Part shown: positions 1 to 8,006 of the stretch, piece by piece
Layout: each line of letters opens with the position of its first letter
How positions within the stretch are numbered: the stretch's first letter is position 1
Assembly: GCF_000969835.1 (NCBI RefSeq)
Contig: NZ_KQ033912.1
Coordinates: forward strand, 1,196,216-1,260,215
Source: Parabacteroides goldsteinii DSM 19448 = WAL 12034
GTDB taxonomy: Bacteria > Bacteroidota > Bacteroidia > Bacteroidales > Tannerellaceae
Length of the DNA: 64,000 nt
Direction: 5' to 3'
The notes under the pieces: model-generated
What the model was told of the DNA's origin: nothing
The model's input: the letters and a program-made list of their open reading frames with translations, nothing else
The model's database searches: none
Position numbers and translations under genes: made by a program

Positions 1-575
1 ACACCGTTACGGCTCTTTTCACCTTCCATGCCACTACCTCCGGGTAATGCGGCGAACTTATCTGCATTGATTGTATTCGCCAACCCAATATTATAACTTA
101 ATGAAAACAGTAAGCCCATAGAAGATTGATAGCCCGCTCCTATTATGATTGCAAAATCAACGGATTTAAATAAATCACTTCCTTCACTGGTAGAAACAGA
201 AGTACCCGATTTAGAATACTTTAATTTTGACGATACCTTGAAACCTAATTGTGGCCCGGCAAATAAATTAAAACCTTCATAGACATAACCTTTAAATAAA
301 ACAGGAATATTCAAATAATCATTCTTTATCTTTAAACCAGAAGATTCACCTTTCCCTTTTGCACCCTGCATCGAATAAAATATACCCGGTTCAATAGCAA
401 AATTATTAGTCATCATCACTTCGCCGGCTACCCCGATATTCAAACCGGGTTTCATACTACCATCAGAGTTTGTCATATTGGCAAAATTCAAACCGATCTT
501 CGGGATAAAATGAAATTCTTGTGCACTCACCTGAAATGCCACGAAAAGAAGTAATAAACATGCAATCTTTTTCAT
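1..575 (-). CDS. Outer-membrane beta-barrel protein, partial (C-terminus outside window)
   Basis: The reading frame opens at an ATG at 575 and runs off the left edge without a stop, leaving about 191 residues. It starts with a short signal peptide (MKKIACLLLLFVAFQVSAQ) cleaved before EFHFIPKIGLNFAN. The rest alternates polar and aromatic residues in short strands with glycine turns (for example KPGLNIGVAGE and YEGFNLFAGPQLGFKVS), the pattern of the PorT / OMP_b-brl_2 small barrel family. Such proteins sit in the outer membrane, mostly with unknown role. The next gene ends 138 bases away on the same strand, so it may be a separate unit. Family assignment is moderately sure; no substrate can be inferred. 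Confidence 0.75.
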   Translation of the reverse strand, partial: MKKIACLLLLFVAFQVSAQEFHFIPKIGLNFANMTNSDGSMKPGLNIGVAGEVMMTNNFAIEPGIFYSMQGAKGKGESSGLKIKNDYLNIPVLFKGYVYEGFNLFAGPQLGFKVSSKLKYSKSGTSVSTSEGSDLFKSVDFAIIIGAGYQSSMGLLFSLSYNIGLANTINADKFAALPGGSGMEGEKSRNG

Positions 576-713
576 ACTACAAATTGTTTTAGATATTAAA
601 CACAAATTCTATCTCAATAAACATAAACGATTCTACTCCTGCAATGTCTGTTTTCACTCATAAACACGGACCAAAGATAAATACTAAAATTAAATTACAA
701 ACATTTTCACTTA

Positions 714-2318
714 TTATATTACCGGATCTTCAATAATCCGCTCGGGGAATAACTCTTTCAAGCTTATTTCCAAAAGTTTAGTTCTTTCTTCATTCAACGT
801 AAACACTCTATCCTTTATCACAAACAAATCGAACGGAATATATAATTCCGCTATTTTCTTTCTATTGAAATCAATCAGATATTGAGCTCTTCCCCGGCTG
901 ATAATAGAATAACCATCCCAGTTCAGATCCGAAAAAAACAAACTTTCAGGCTGATAAGTGCGAATAACCTCCATCTGCTCATCGATCTCTAAAATCTCAT
1001 ACCGATCATTATAAACGAAGCATGATGCAGAATCGGACGGTGTGATCCGGTTAAAAGAAATACTATCTGCATTTTCCATATAAAATGAATTATACACAAA
1101 CCCCTGTAATTTTCCGTTGTTTTTCTCATCCCAAGACGAAACTTCTATTTCCGAACTATCTGATAACTGGCAAAAGGAGATTCCATCATCAAACAATAAA
1201 TATAATGTATTCCGCTCCCCTTTCAGACAAGCGTCTTCAATCCTGTCTTTTTTCTTTGTCAGTTGATTCAGATATATATTTTTCCCGGTATTTTTATCGA
1301 AGCAGGCAATGAAAGGCCTTCCGATATTGACTTCCATCATCTTTTTTTCATATACAGAAGGTAAATCCCGCAAGTTAGTACGATAGCCTGATCCATAATT
1401 GATCATGTACAACCTCTCACCATAATCAAACAGTTGCGAGTGGGATGTCAGATCTTCCGGAAGGGGATATCCCCATTTCATTTTCAGCTGGTTATCCAGA
1501 CATAGTAATTGTGTGCGATTGGCAAAATAAAACAAGGTATCATCTCTCAACACATTCGAAGTCAGTTCCACGACCGCATTAACTCCAGCACCAATCGGGA
1601 CTGCACTAAAGCCGGTTAAAACGCCGGTCAGTACACCCAAAGCACCCAATGCCACCGCTCCCGTATAATTCGTTGTTCCGGTTATCATCGGATAACTCTC
1701 TCCCGATCCATTATTAATATTAACCAGGTGCATCCCGTCAGAAACGATCAGCCTTGTCGAATCATCAACCAGTCCGTGATAATTCCAGCCATATGTATGG
1801 GGAACTTCCCGAGTCCACAAAAGTTCTCCGGAATTCATCTCATAACATTCCAGTTTTTTCGAAGCCCCGTTTTTGTAAGCCCACAATTTATTGTCCTCAC
1901 GATCCAATATATAAGGTAGGATTTTTTTATTCCATTTCGATCCCCCTGTCTGCAAATCCAGCAAAGAACTTTTCACTCCTTTCGAATTGAATAAAACACC
2001 TTCGGGAAGCAATGCAAACTGATCTGTCATATAATTCATCTTTCTTTTCCACAACTCCTTTCCTGCTGGAAAATCAATAACAACCAGTTCACCTTTGTTC
2101 TTATAAGATTGTTCGTTTTTGGTCAGATACCCTATTTTCACCATAAAAAAAGTACCGGTTGTATCCATCTTATAATCCCGTATCCTTCCGTCAAATTCAA
2201 AACTACGGGCCTTCAGCTCCTTTCCTTCCGTTGTTAATCCCACCACAACCTGATTCTGAGCAGAAATTGGCAGAGCAAGAATCAACAAACAAACGAATAA
2301 ATACAACATCCTTTTCAT
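714..2318 (-). CDS. Secreted PQQ-like beta-propeller protein
   Basis: A 534-residue protein with a clear signal peptide (MKRMLYLFVCLLILALPISAQ). Repeating motifs such as GELVVIDFPAGKELWKRKM, SLLDLQTGGSKWNKK and ECYEMNSGELLWTRE have the 'x-D-x-x-T/S-G-x-x-x-W' form of PQQ-enzyme-like beta-propeller blades, seen mainly in residues 80-180 and again around 340-350. A glycine/alanine-rich hydrophobic stretch near residues 215-250 interrupts the propeller and could be a membrane-interacting loop. There is no lipobox and no T9SS tail, so it is probably periplasmic. PQQ-like propellers without catalytic residues usually act as scaffolds; no enzymatic role is claimed. It is separated from nagB by a terminator and is probably transcribed alone. 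Confidence 0.7.
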   Translation of the reverse strand: MKRMLYLFVCLLILALPISAQNQVVVGLTTEGKELKARSFEFDGRIRDYKMDTTGTFFMVKIGYLTKNEQSYKNKGELVVIDFPAGKELWKRKMNYMTDQFALLPEGVLFNSKGVKSSLLDLQTGGSKWNKKILPYILDREDNKLWAYKNGASKKLECYEMNSGELLWTREVPHTYGWNYHGLVDDSTRLIVSDGMHLVNINNGSGESYPMITGTTNYTGAVALGALGVLTGVLTGFSAVPIGAGVNAVVELTSNVLRDDTLFYFANRTQLLCLDNQLKMKWGYPLPEDLTSHSQLFDYGERLYMINYGSGYRTNLRDLPSVYEKKMMEVNIGRPFIACFDKNTGKNIYLNQLTKKKDRIEDACLKGERNTLYLLFDDGISFCQLSDSSEIEVSSWDEKNNGKLQGFVYNSFYMENADSISFNRITPSDSASCFVYNDRYEILEIDEQMEVIRTYQPESLFFSDLNWDGYSIISRGRAQYLIDFNRKKIAELYIPFDLFVIKDRVFTLNEERTKLLEISLKELFPERIIEDPVI

Positions 2319-2435
2319 GATACACTCCTAAGTTTAATTAATAAATACCAGTCGGTTCTCCGAACAAAACAATTATATAAACGCATTTATTCCAAAACTA
2401 TTGCTAATCAAAGGAGAATTAACACATACAAAAAC

Positions 2436-2468
2436 AAAAAAACCGGAAAGAATTCCCTTCCGGTTTTT
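2436..2468 (-). terminator. Rho-independent terminator after nagB
   Basis: On the minus strand the sequence aaaaaccggaaggg, a short AT loop and tttccggtttttt form a stem of about 10 bp followed by a T-rich tract. It lies 30 bases past the nagB stop codon. The stem is symmetric enough to work weakly in the other direction too. Confidence 0.75.
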
Positions 2469-2497
2469 GTTTTTCTTAGCAAAATAAAACTCAACAA

Positions 2498-3310
2498 TTA
2501 CTTCAGCAAGCTGCAAGGACAAAGATTATCTTTTTCGATATCTTTAAAGTAGTTGTATGTACCTACTTTTATTTCAGCACAAGCAGCTTCGTCAGCTACG
2601 ATGATACCTTTCGGATGCATCTGCAAAGCAGTAATTGTCCACATCTGGTTGATCGAGCCTTCAACAGCCTGTTGCAAAGCGCGAGCCTTGTTGTGACCGT
2701 TTACCATGATCAGCACTTCTTTCGCATCCAATACCGTACCGACACCAACTGTTACAGAAGTCTTCGGAACCTTGTTTACATCGTTGTCGAAGAAACGTGA
2801 GTTAGCGATGATCGTATCTGTAGTCAGTGACTTAACACGTGTACGTGAAGCCAATGAAGAGCCCGGTTCGTTGAACGCGATATGGCCGTCAGGACCGATA
2901 CCACCCAGGAACAGGTCTACACCGCCTACAGCTTTCATTTTGGCTTCATAGGCAGCACATTCAACTTCCAGATCAGGAGCGTTACCGTTCAGGATATTTA
3001 CATTCTCCGGCTTGATGTCTACATGGCTGAAGAAGTTATTCCACATGAATGAATGATAGCTTTCAGGATGATCTTTCGGCAATCCTACATATTCATCCAT
3101 ATTGAAAGTGATGATATTCTGGAAGGAGATGACACCTTGCTTGTTCAGTTCAATCAGGTTCTTGTACATACCCAGCGGAGATGATCCGGTAGGAAGGCCC
3201 AGAACAAATGGCTTTTCAGCTGTTGGATTCGCTTTCTTAATCTTCGCAGCTACATAGTTGGCAGCCCACTTCGAGAGTTGCTCGTAATCTGGTTCAATAA
3301 TTAGTCTCAT
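2498..3310 (-). CDS. nagB: Glucosamine-6-phosphate deaminase
   Basis: NagB converts glucosamine 6-phosphate to fructose 6-phosphate and ammonia in the cytoplasm, the last step of amino-sugar catabolism. The product is 270 residues from the ATG at 3310, close to the 266 of E. coli NagB. Visible motifs are the phosphate loop [13 protein letters not shown] near residue 40, the [10 protein letters not shown] segment with the catalytic aspartate, and [16 protein letters not shown] with the Asp/His/Glu site. A longer frame opens at 3382, but its extra N-terminus is translated from the AT-rich 7-bp repeat at 3324-3355 and matches no NagB, so the start at 3310 ([11 protein letters not shown]) is preferred. 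The gene is followed by its own terminator. Confidence 0.95.
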   Translation of the reverse strand: MRLIIEPDYEQLSKWAANYVAAKIKKANPTAEKPFVLGLPTGSSPLGMYKNLIELNKQGVISFQNIITFNMDEYVGLPKDHPESYHSFMWNNFFSHVDIKPENVNILNGNAPDLEVECAAYEAKMKAVGGVDLFLGGIGPDGHIAFNEPGSSLASRTRVKSLTTDTIIANSRFFDNDVNKVPKTSVTVGVGTVLDAKEVLIMVNGHNKARALQQAVEGSINQMWTITALQMHPKGIIVADEAACAEIKVGTYNYFKDIEKDNLCPCSLLK

Positions 3311-3323
3311 AACAAGTGTTTTT

Positions 3324-3355
3324 AATTGAAAATTGAAAATTGAAAATTGAAAATT
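3324..3355. repeat. 7-bp tandem repeat (attgaaa) in the nagB leader
   Basis: About 4.5 copies of attgaaa lie 14-45 bases upstream of the nagB start codon. A related sequence in opposite orientation (tcagttctcaattttcaa) lies at 3456-3475 and forms the last codons of the upstream flavoprotein gene. The two could pair as an imperfect long stem around the nagB promoter region. Confidence 0.7.
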
Positions 3356-3455
3356 ACAGGAACTTCCAATATCAACAGACAATCTTCTGTGTTTATTAAT
3401 TAGATCTTTCGTTAATAATATTCTCTACATGACGAAAACCGGTCCTTTCAAATTT

Positions 3456-4651
3456 TCAGTTCTCAATTTTCAATTTGTTAGCCATAGCTTCTCCCAAAGC
3501 CCAGCATTCTTCATACTTATCGGCTTTCAGACCTTGTTTTTGCTCCACAGGAGTACCAACAGTTTCCCATTTCATCTTTTCTCCGAAAGCGGTTAGGCGT
3601 TTTACAGCCGCACCAGCCCAGGTGAACGAACCAAAATAGCCATACAGGCGGTTTTTCACTTCGCGCATCTCGATCTTGCTCAGGATGGCTTCCACTTCCG
3701 GAAACAGACTGTTTGAATAGGTCGGACTGCCGATAATGACGCCTTTGTATTTGAATACATCTTTCAGAACATACGAAGCCGGACTCTTGCTGACATTATG
3801 CAACACAATGTTCTTTACACCGTTTGCCGACAAAGAGGAAGCGATCGCTTCCGCCATCTGCTCCGTATTTCCATACATGCTGCCATAAATAACGACAACA
3901 CCATCCTCCCCTTCATAACGGCTCAGACGGTCATATATTTCAATTGCCTTATGAGCATATTTGCGCCATACCGGACCATGTGTCGAACAGATCGTGTTGA
4001 TCTCCAGGGCCGACAGTTTCTGCAATGCACGCTGTACCGGATTACCGTATTTGCCGACGATATTGGAATAATAACGGATCATTTCTTCCCAGAAATGATC
4101 TACATTCATTTCCTCATCGATCACACCGCCATCCAACGTTCGTAGGTTCCGAAAGCATCGGCAGAGAACAACAACTTATCGGTAGAATCGTAAGTCACCA
4201 TTACCTCCGGCCAGTGCACCATCGGAGCCATATAGAAAGAAAGCTGGTGGCGACCGATATTCAGCGTATCGCCTTCTTTCACTTCGTAAAGTCCGGTCGT
4301 TATATTGTGATAGCCGTCCAGCATACCGAATGTCTGCTTGTTACCGATGATCTGCACATCAGGATATTGCTGGCGCAACAGGCGGATACTGCCGGCATGG
4401 TCGGGTTCCATATGGTTCACGACCAGATAATCGAGCGTCCGTCCATCCAATGCATCCGCTATTTTTTTCAAAAAGATATCAGAATAGCAAACGTCTACTG
4501 TATCGATCAATACAGTCTTTTCGTCTACGATCAAATACGAATTATAAGAAACGCCGTACGGAAGCGGCCACATATTTTCGAAGAGGGCCTTCTGACGGTC
4601 GTTTACTCCTACATAATATACCTTATCTGCTATTTCTTTTAATTTGTACAT
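3456..4651 (-). pseudogene. A-type flavodiiron protein (FprA-like), interrupted by a one-base frameshift
   Basis: Flavodiiron proteins reduce O2 or NO with a di-iron site and FMN, protecting anaerobes. The first half (4651-4121, 176 residues) is the metallo-beta-lactamase-like domain with iron ligands H80-x-E82-x-D84-H85 (NHMEPDHAGS), H146 (VHWPE) and D165 (SADAFG). It ends at a stop just after D165. The second half (4136-3456) continues in another frame with DGGVIDEEMNVDHFWEE, the last ligand in CSTHGPVWR, and a flavodoxin domain with the FMN loop VIYGSMYGNTEQMAEAIA. The halves overlap, and around 4136-4140 one base appears missing between codons for FGTY and TLDGG; adding it restores one protein of about 398 residues. 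Everything else is intact, so this is a recent mutation or a sequencing error. lgt lies 10 bases upstream on the same strand. Confidence 0.85.
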
Positions 4652-4661
4652 TTTATACTTT

Positions 4662-5510
4662 TTACTTTTTTATTTTTAGCTCTTCATAGTTATTCGGCTT
4701 CCTTGTGAGCGCCCTCCAGACAAACCAGCAACCTGCCAGCACGAACGGAATACTGAGCCACTGGCCCATATTCAGGACCATGTTATCTTCAAACGCTTCC
4801 TGATTATTTTTCAGGAATTCGATAAAGATACGCGAGCCGAATATACAAATCATAAAGACCCCGAAAATAAGACCTTCCCGCTTCCACTCCTTTTTGATAA
4901 AGTAAAGCCACATGCATATACCGAATGTAACCAGGTAGCATAATGCCTCGTACAACTGTGTCGGATGGCTGGGAACGGTAAAGATCGGCTCTGCCCCCAT
5001 TTTCCAGGCATGCAGGTTCTCGATGAAACGGAAACCCCACGGAAGATCGGTCGGATGACCGTATATCTCATGGTTCATCAGGTTTCCCAAACGGATCATA
5101 GCTGCCACCAGTCCGGTCGGAACAACCAGTTTATCGAATGTCCAAAGCATGCTTTTATGCGTGATACGCCTGGAATAAAAATAGATCGCGATGACGATAC
5201 CCAGCGTACCGCCATGGCTCGCCAGTCCGCCTTCCCAGACCTTGAAAATCTCTATTGGATTAGCCAGGTAATATCCGGGATCATAAAAGAGGCAATGTCC
5301 CAGACGGGCGCCGACCACAGTACCCACCATGGTATAAATCAGCAGGGAATCGATCCATGCAGGAGGAAGTTTTTCATTTTTCCACATACGGCTTACAATG
5401 GAATAACCAATCCAGAAACCGATAGCAAAAGCAAGTCCGTACCAGCGAATTTCGCGTGAACCTATGGAAAAGATGGCGGGGTCAGCCGTCCAGGTAATAA
5501 AATCGAGCAT
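4662..5510 (-). CDS. lgt: Prolipoprotein diacylglyceryl transferase
   Basis: Lgt attaches diacylglycerol from phosphatidylglycerol to the lipobox cysteine of prolipoproteins in the inner membrane, the first step of lipoprotein maturation. The 282-residue product has about seven hydrophobic segments. It also has family motifs: ARLGHCLFYDPGYY, WEGGLASHGGTLG around residues 90-115, and the Lgt signature RLGNLMNHEIYGHPTDLPWGF near residues 140-160. It is needed for the many lipoproteins encoded in this window (SusD, fimbrial subunits, GH16). It lies 10 bases downstream of ddh and 10 bases upstream of the flavodiiron gene, so the three probably form an operon. Confidence 0.95.
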   Translation of the reverse strand: MLDFITWTADPAIFSIGSREIRWYGLAFAIGFWIGYSIVSRMWKNEKLPPAWIDSLLIYTMVGTVVGARLGHCLFYDPGYYLANPIEIFKVWEGGLASHGGTLGIVIAIYFYSRRITHKSMLWTFDKLVVPTGLVAAMIRLGNLMNHEIYGHPTDLPWGFRFIENLHAWKMGAEPIFTVPSHPTQLYEALCYLVTFGICMWLYFIKKEWKREGLIFGVFMICIFGSRIFIEFLKNNQEAFEDNMVLNMGQWLSIPFVLAGCWFVWRALTRKPNNYEELKIKK

Positions 5511-5520
5511 AATTTATGTA

Positions 5521-6417
5521 TTAAACAAGTCGTTTAATCAAGTCTTCTCTATCGCCGCAGATCATATCGATCACCGGCAATTCGATCATAGTGTAAGCAC
5601 CCGGCTGCTGTTTGAAGCTTGCACGGGCAACGGCTACCAGGATCTGGGCAGTAAGAGCCGGGTTGTTGATCTTCATGTCGAATTCAACTAACTGGTTCTG
5701 AGTCTTACCTGATACACCTTTGCGGACCAGGTTCACACCGTGTCCCATATCCAGCAGGTTGTCGACACATTCCACCTGCATTACGTGTGTTTCATCGTGT
5801 GCGAAATAATCGTCAGCCTTGATTGCGGCAGCTACCTGCTTGAAATCGTAACCGTCTTTTACTTCGATATAAACCATACGGCGGTGAACGCCTGTTCCCA
5901 TCGGAATTGTCATGGACAAAGCAGCCTTGACACCTTCGATCGCTTTCACGGCAACCGTATGTCCCATACTCATCCCCGGGCCGAAGTTTGTATAAGTGAT
6001 ACCTTTCGGCACCATTGCTTCCAGCAGGGCGCGAACAACAGAGTCGCTTCCCGGATCCCATCCGGCAGAAATAACGGCAACCGTATTATGTGCTTTGGCT
6101 ACAGCATCCAGCGAACGGCGCAGGTCTACGATACCTCCGTGGATATCGAAGCTATCTACCGTATTGATACCTAATGAAAGAATTTCTTTTGCGTACGTTT
6201 CAACGCTGCGGGTAGGAGTTGCAAGAACGGCAACGTCTACTTTATCTAACTTGGTGATACTGTCTGTCACAGTATAAGCTTTCAGTTCGTCCGGTACGTC
6301 ATTCGGATTACGACGTACAACACCTGCCACTTCAAAATCCGGAGCGGCTTCCAGGGCCTCTAACACATACTTTCCAATGTTGCCATAACCAACGATGGCG
6401 GCTCTAATTTTCTTCAT
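5521..6417 (-). CDS. ddh: meso-Diaminopimelate D-dehydrogenase
   Basis: This NADPH-dependent enzyme interconverts meso-2,6-diaminopimelate and L-2-amino-6-oxopimelate (tetrahydrodipicolinate), giving a one-step route to DAP for lysine and peptidoglycan. The 298-residue protein begins with the dinucleotide-binding motif AAIVGYGNIGKYVLEALE. It carries family segments DSFDIHGGIVDLRRSLD, AVISAGWDPGSDSVVRALLEAM and FGPGMSMGHTVAVKAI in order. Length and motifs match known Ddh proteins throughout. It is the first gene of a tight run (10-base gap to lgt). The upstream 186 bases hold no other gene and presumably carry its promoter. Confidence 0.93.
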   Translation of the reverse strand: MKKIRAAIVGYGNIGKYVLEALEAAPDFEVAGVVRRNPNDVPDELKAYTVTDSITKLDKVDVAVLATPTRSVETYAKEILSLGINTVDSFDIHGGIVDLRRSLDAVAKAHNTVAVISAGWDPGSDSVVRALLEAMVPKGITYTNFGPGMSMGHTVAVKAIEGVKAALSMTIPMGTGVHRRMVYIEVKDGYDFKQVAAAIKADDYFAHDETHVMQVECVDNLLDMGHGVNLVRKGVSGKTQNQLVEFDMKINNPALTAQILVAVARASFKQQPGAYTMIELPVIDMICGDREDLIKRLV

Positions 6418-6603
6418 ACTTTAGTTTTTACTTTTCAACCAACTGCAAAGTTAATTATTTATGGCGAAAATCCATCCGTACACTATTAAGAAATCCTTAT
6501 TACAAACAAATCAAGCTCGAATCTCATAGATGTATTTACATACAATCCACGAAACCCGAGCTACAACCTTTTTATAATGATATGAAAAAAACAGATTACA
6601 TTT

Positions 6604-7578
6604 TTAACGAATCTGAAACTTTTGCGTTTCTACTCCTTGTTCCCCTTCAATTCTCAACAGATAAACCCCTGCGGAGAGAAAAGAGAAAGTAGTTGTTTTT
6701 TCCGGTCGGACAGAACTACAAACCAGCCTTCCATCCATTGTATAGACAGCTAGATTCCTATAACTCCCATCAAGATACAGTATTTTGTCGATAACGGAAA
6801 AACGATCGGATAACAGATTAATCTTTTCTGTCGATACCGGATCTTTATACACCAGTTCCACACTTTGTACCGACAAAGTATTATACTCCTTTATCTTCTT
6901 TCGGTCGCCACGATAATCAGCTGCAGAAAGAATAACATTCATCTTTTCAGGTGTTTCATCCGATAAATAATCAATCGGTATGGAAATACGCGTCCAATCG
7001 GATAAAGTACCCTTTATTTCATATTCAGCCCTCCCGATCAGCGTTACAGAACCATGTTCAGCCAATATATCCCGGTCATTATCTATCAACTCTTTGTTAT
7101 CCGGACCATAGGACACACTTGTCCCTTTCCAAAGATAAAAGATAATCCAACCGGTTTCCTCCGCTACTACTTTACGTTTGAACACGCCCACGAGAGAATC
7201 CGGACGGTGCGTGAATTCAAGGCCTCCGGTCGTACCTCCGTCACTTTGAGATATATTCGATACATTCGCATAGACCCACGGAGTTCCCAAAGATATATAA
7301 GCCGGTGCATTCGAACCTATACCCAACAGACCTACAAAACGATTGGTCAATAACACGGAACCATCCGGATTACAAGTTACCAACTCTTTTTTTACTCCCA
7401 GCTGATTGACATTCGAGGCTTTCCATCCGGCAGGCTGTTTACCGACTCCGTTATAACCAGTTACCCACTCTGCCGAAAAATCTCCATTGGGAATGGATTG
7501 GGCACCAAGAGAACCGCAAAACACATAGTCATTGACAATCAAAAGGAAGCAAATAAATTTAAGTAGATTCTTTCTCAT
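6604..7578 (-). CDS. Secreted PCMD-domain protein with T9SS sorting tail
   Basis: From the ATG at 7578 the protein has 324 residues and a signal peptide ending near GSLGAQ. An in-frame ATG at 7605 also exists but lies inside the HU gene. The middle part (IPNGDFSAEW..GWKASN.., TTGGLEFTHRPDSLVGVFKRKV, YEIKGTLSDWTRISIPIDYL, NVILSAADYRGD) resembles the PCMD (putative carbohydrate-metabolism) beta-sandwich domain. The last 70 residues (LYLDGSYRNLAVYTMDGRLVCSS..SFLSAGVYLLRIEG..TQKFQIR) have the form of a type A T9SS C-terminal sorting domain. It is probably exported to the cell surface. It follows the HU gene by 10 bases, so the two are likely co-transcribed. Confidence 0.75.
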   Translation of the reverse strand: MRKNLLKFICFLLIVNDYVFCGSLGAQSIPNGDFSAEWVTGYNGVGKQPAGWKASNVNQLGVKKELVTCNPDGSVLLTNRFVGLLGIGSNAPAYISLGTPWVYANVSNISQSDGGTTGGLEFTHRPDSLVGVFKRKVVAEETGWIIFYLWKGTSVSYGPDNKELIDNDRDILAEHGSVTLIGRAEYEIKGTLSDWTRISIPIDYLSDETPEKMNVILSAADYRGDRKKIKEYNTLSVQSVELVYKDPVSTEKINLLSDRFSVIDKILYLDGSYRNLAVYTMDGRLVCSSVRPEKTTTFSFLSAGVYLLRIEGEQGVETQKFQIR

Positions 7579-7588
7579 TATTTTAATT

Positions 7589-7873
7589 CTATTTATCCGC
7601 TTCATTCAAAGCTTCCAGTAAAAATTTTCCAGGCCTGAATTTTGCACTCACACGAGGCTCTATCCAACAAGGTACACCCGTTTTCGGATTGCGGGCAGCA
7701 CGCCCGATTTGTTTCCAAGAACTAAATGTTCCAAATCCCTGTAACTCCAACGGTCTATTCTGTTGTAACTCTTCCGTCAAAATATCTTGAAATACTTTTA
7801 CAAATTGTTTTGCCTCTACCTGGGTTATAGACATACGTTCGGATATTTCTTTAACAAACTCTCTCTTTACCAT
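7589..7873 (-). CDS. HU-family DNA-binding protein
   Basis: A 94-residue HU/IHF-type protein. It has the N-terminal dimerisation helices (KREFVKEISERMSITQVEAKQFVKVFQDILTEEL), the LQGFGTFSSWKQIGRAARNPKTG turn and the beta-arm sequence PCWIEPRVSAKFRPGKFLLEAL. HU proteins bend DNA without strong sequence specificity. The usual proline at the arm tip is replaced by a PCWIE segment, a divergence typical of accessory HU copies in Bacteroidales. It sits between the MBG giants and the PCMD gene, so it may be a local nucleoid protein of the surface-protein island; that role is inference. Confidence 0.9.
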   Translation of the reverse strand: MVKREFVKEISERMSITQVEAKQFVKVFQDILTEELQQNRPLELQGFGTFSSWKQIGRAARNPKTGVPCWIEPRVSAKFRPGKFLLEALNEADK

Positions 7874-8006
7874 ATTTTCCGTATATTTTATTATAGACTC
7901 TATTTTTCAAAAGAGATGTTCTACAAAAGATCGCTATCTCCACAGAACATCTCTTCCATTAATTAACCTCTAAATATATTCCTTAATTACAGAATAATCG
8001 GATTAT

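Noticed and set aside
3311..3382. N-terminal extension of NagB
   Set aside because: The added residues come from the 7-bp repeat and give an Asn/Phe/Gln-rich sequence absent from the family; the ATG at 3310 gives the normal length.
4025..4642. Plus-strand open frame of 205 codons over the flavodiiron gene
   Set aside because: The opposite strand encodes recognisable flavodiiron domains with all ligands; the antisense product shows no motif.
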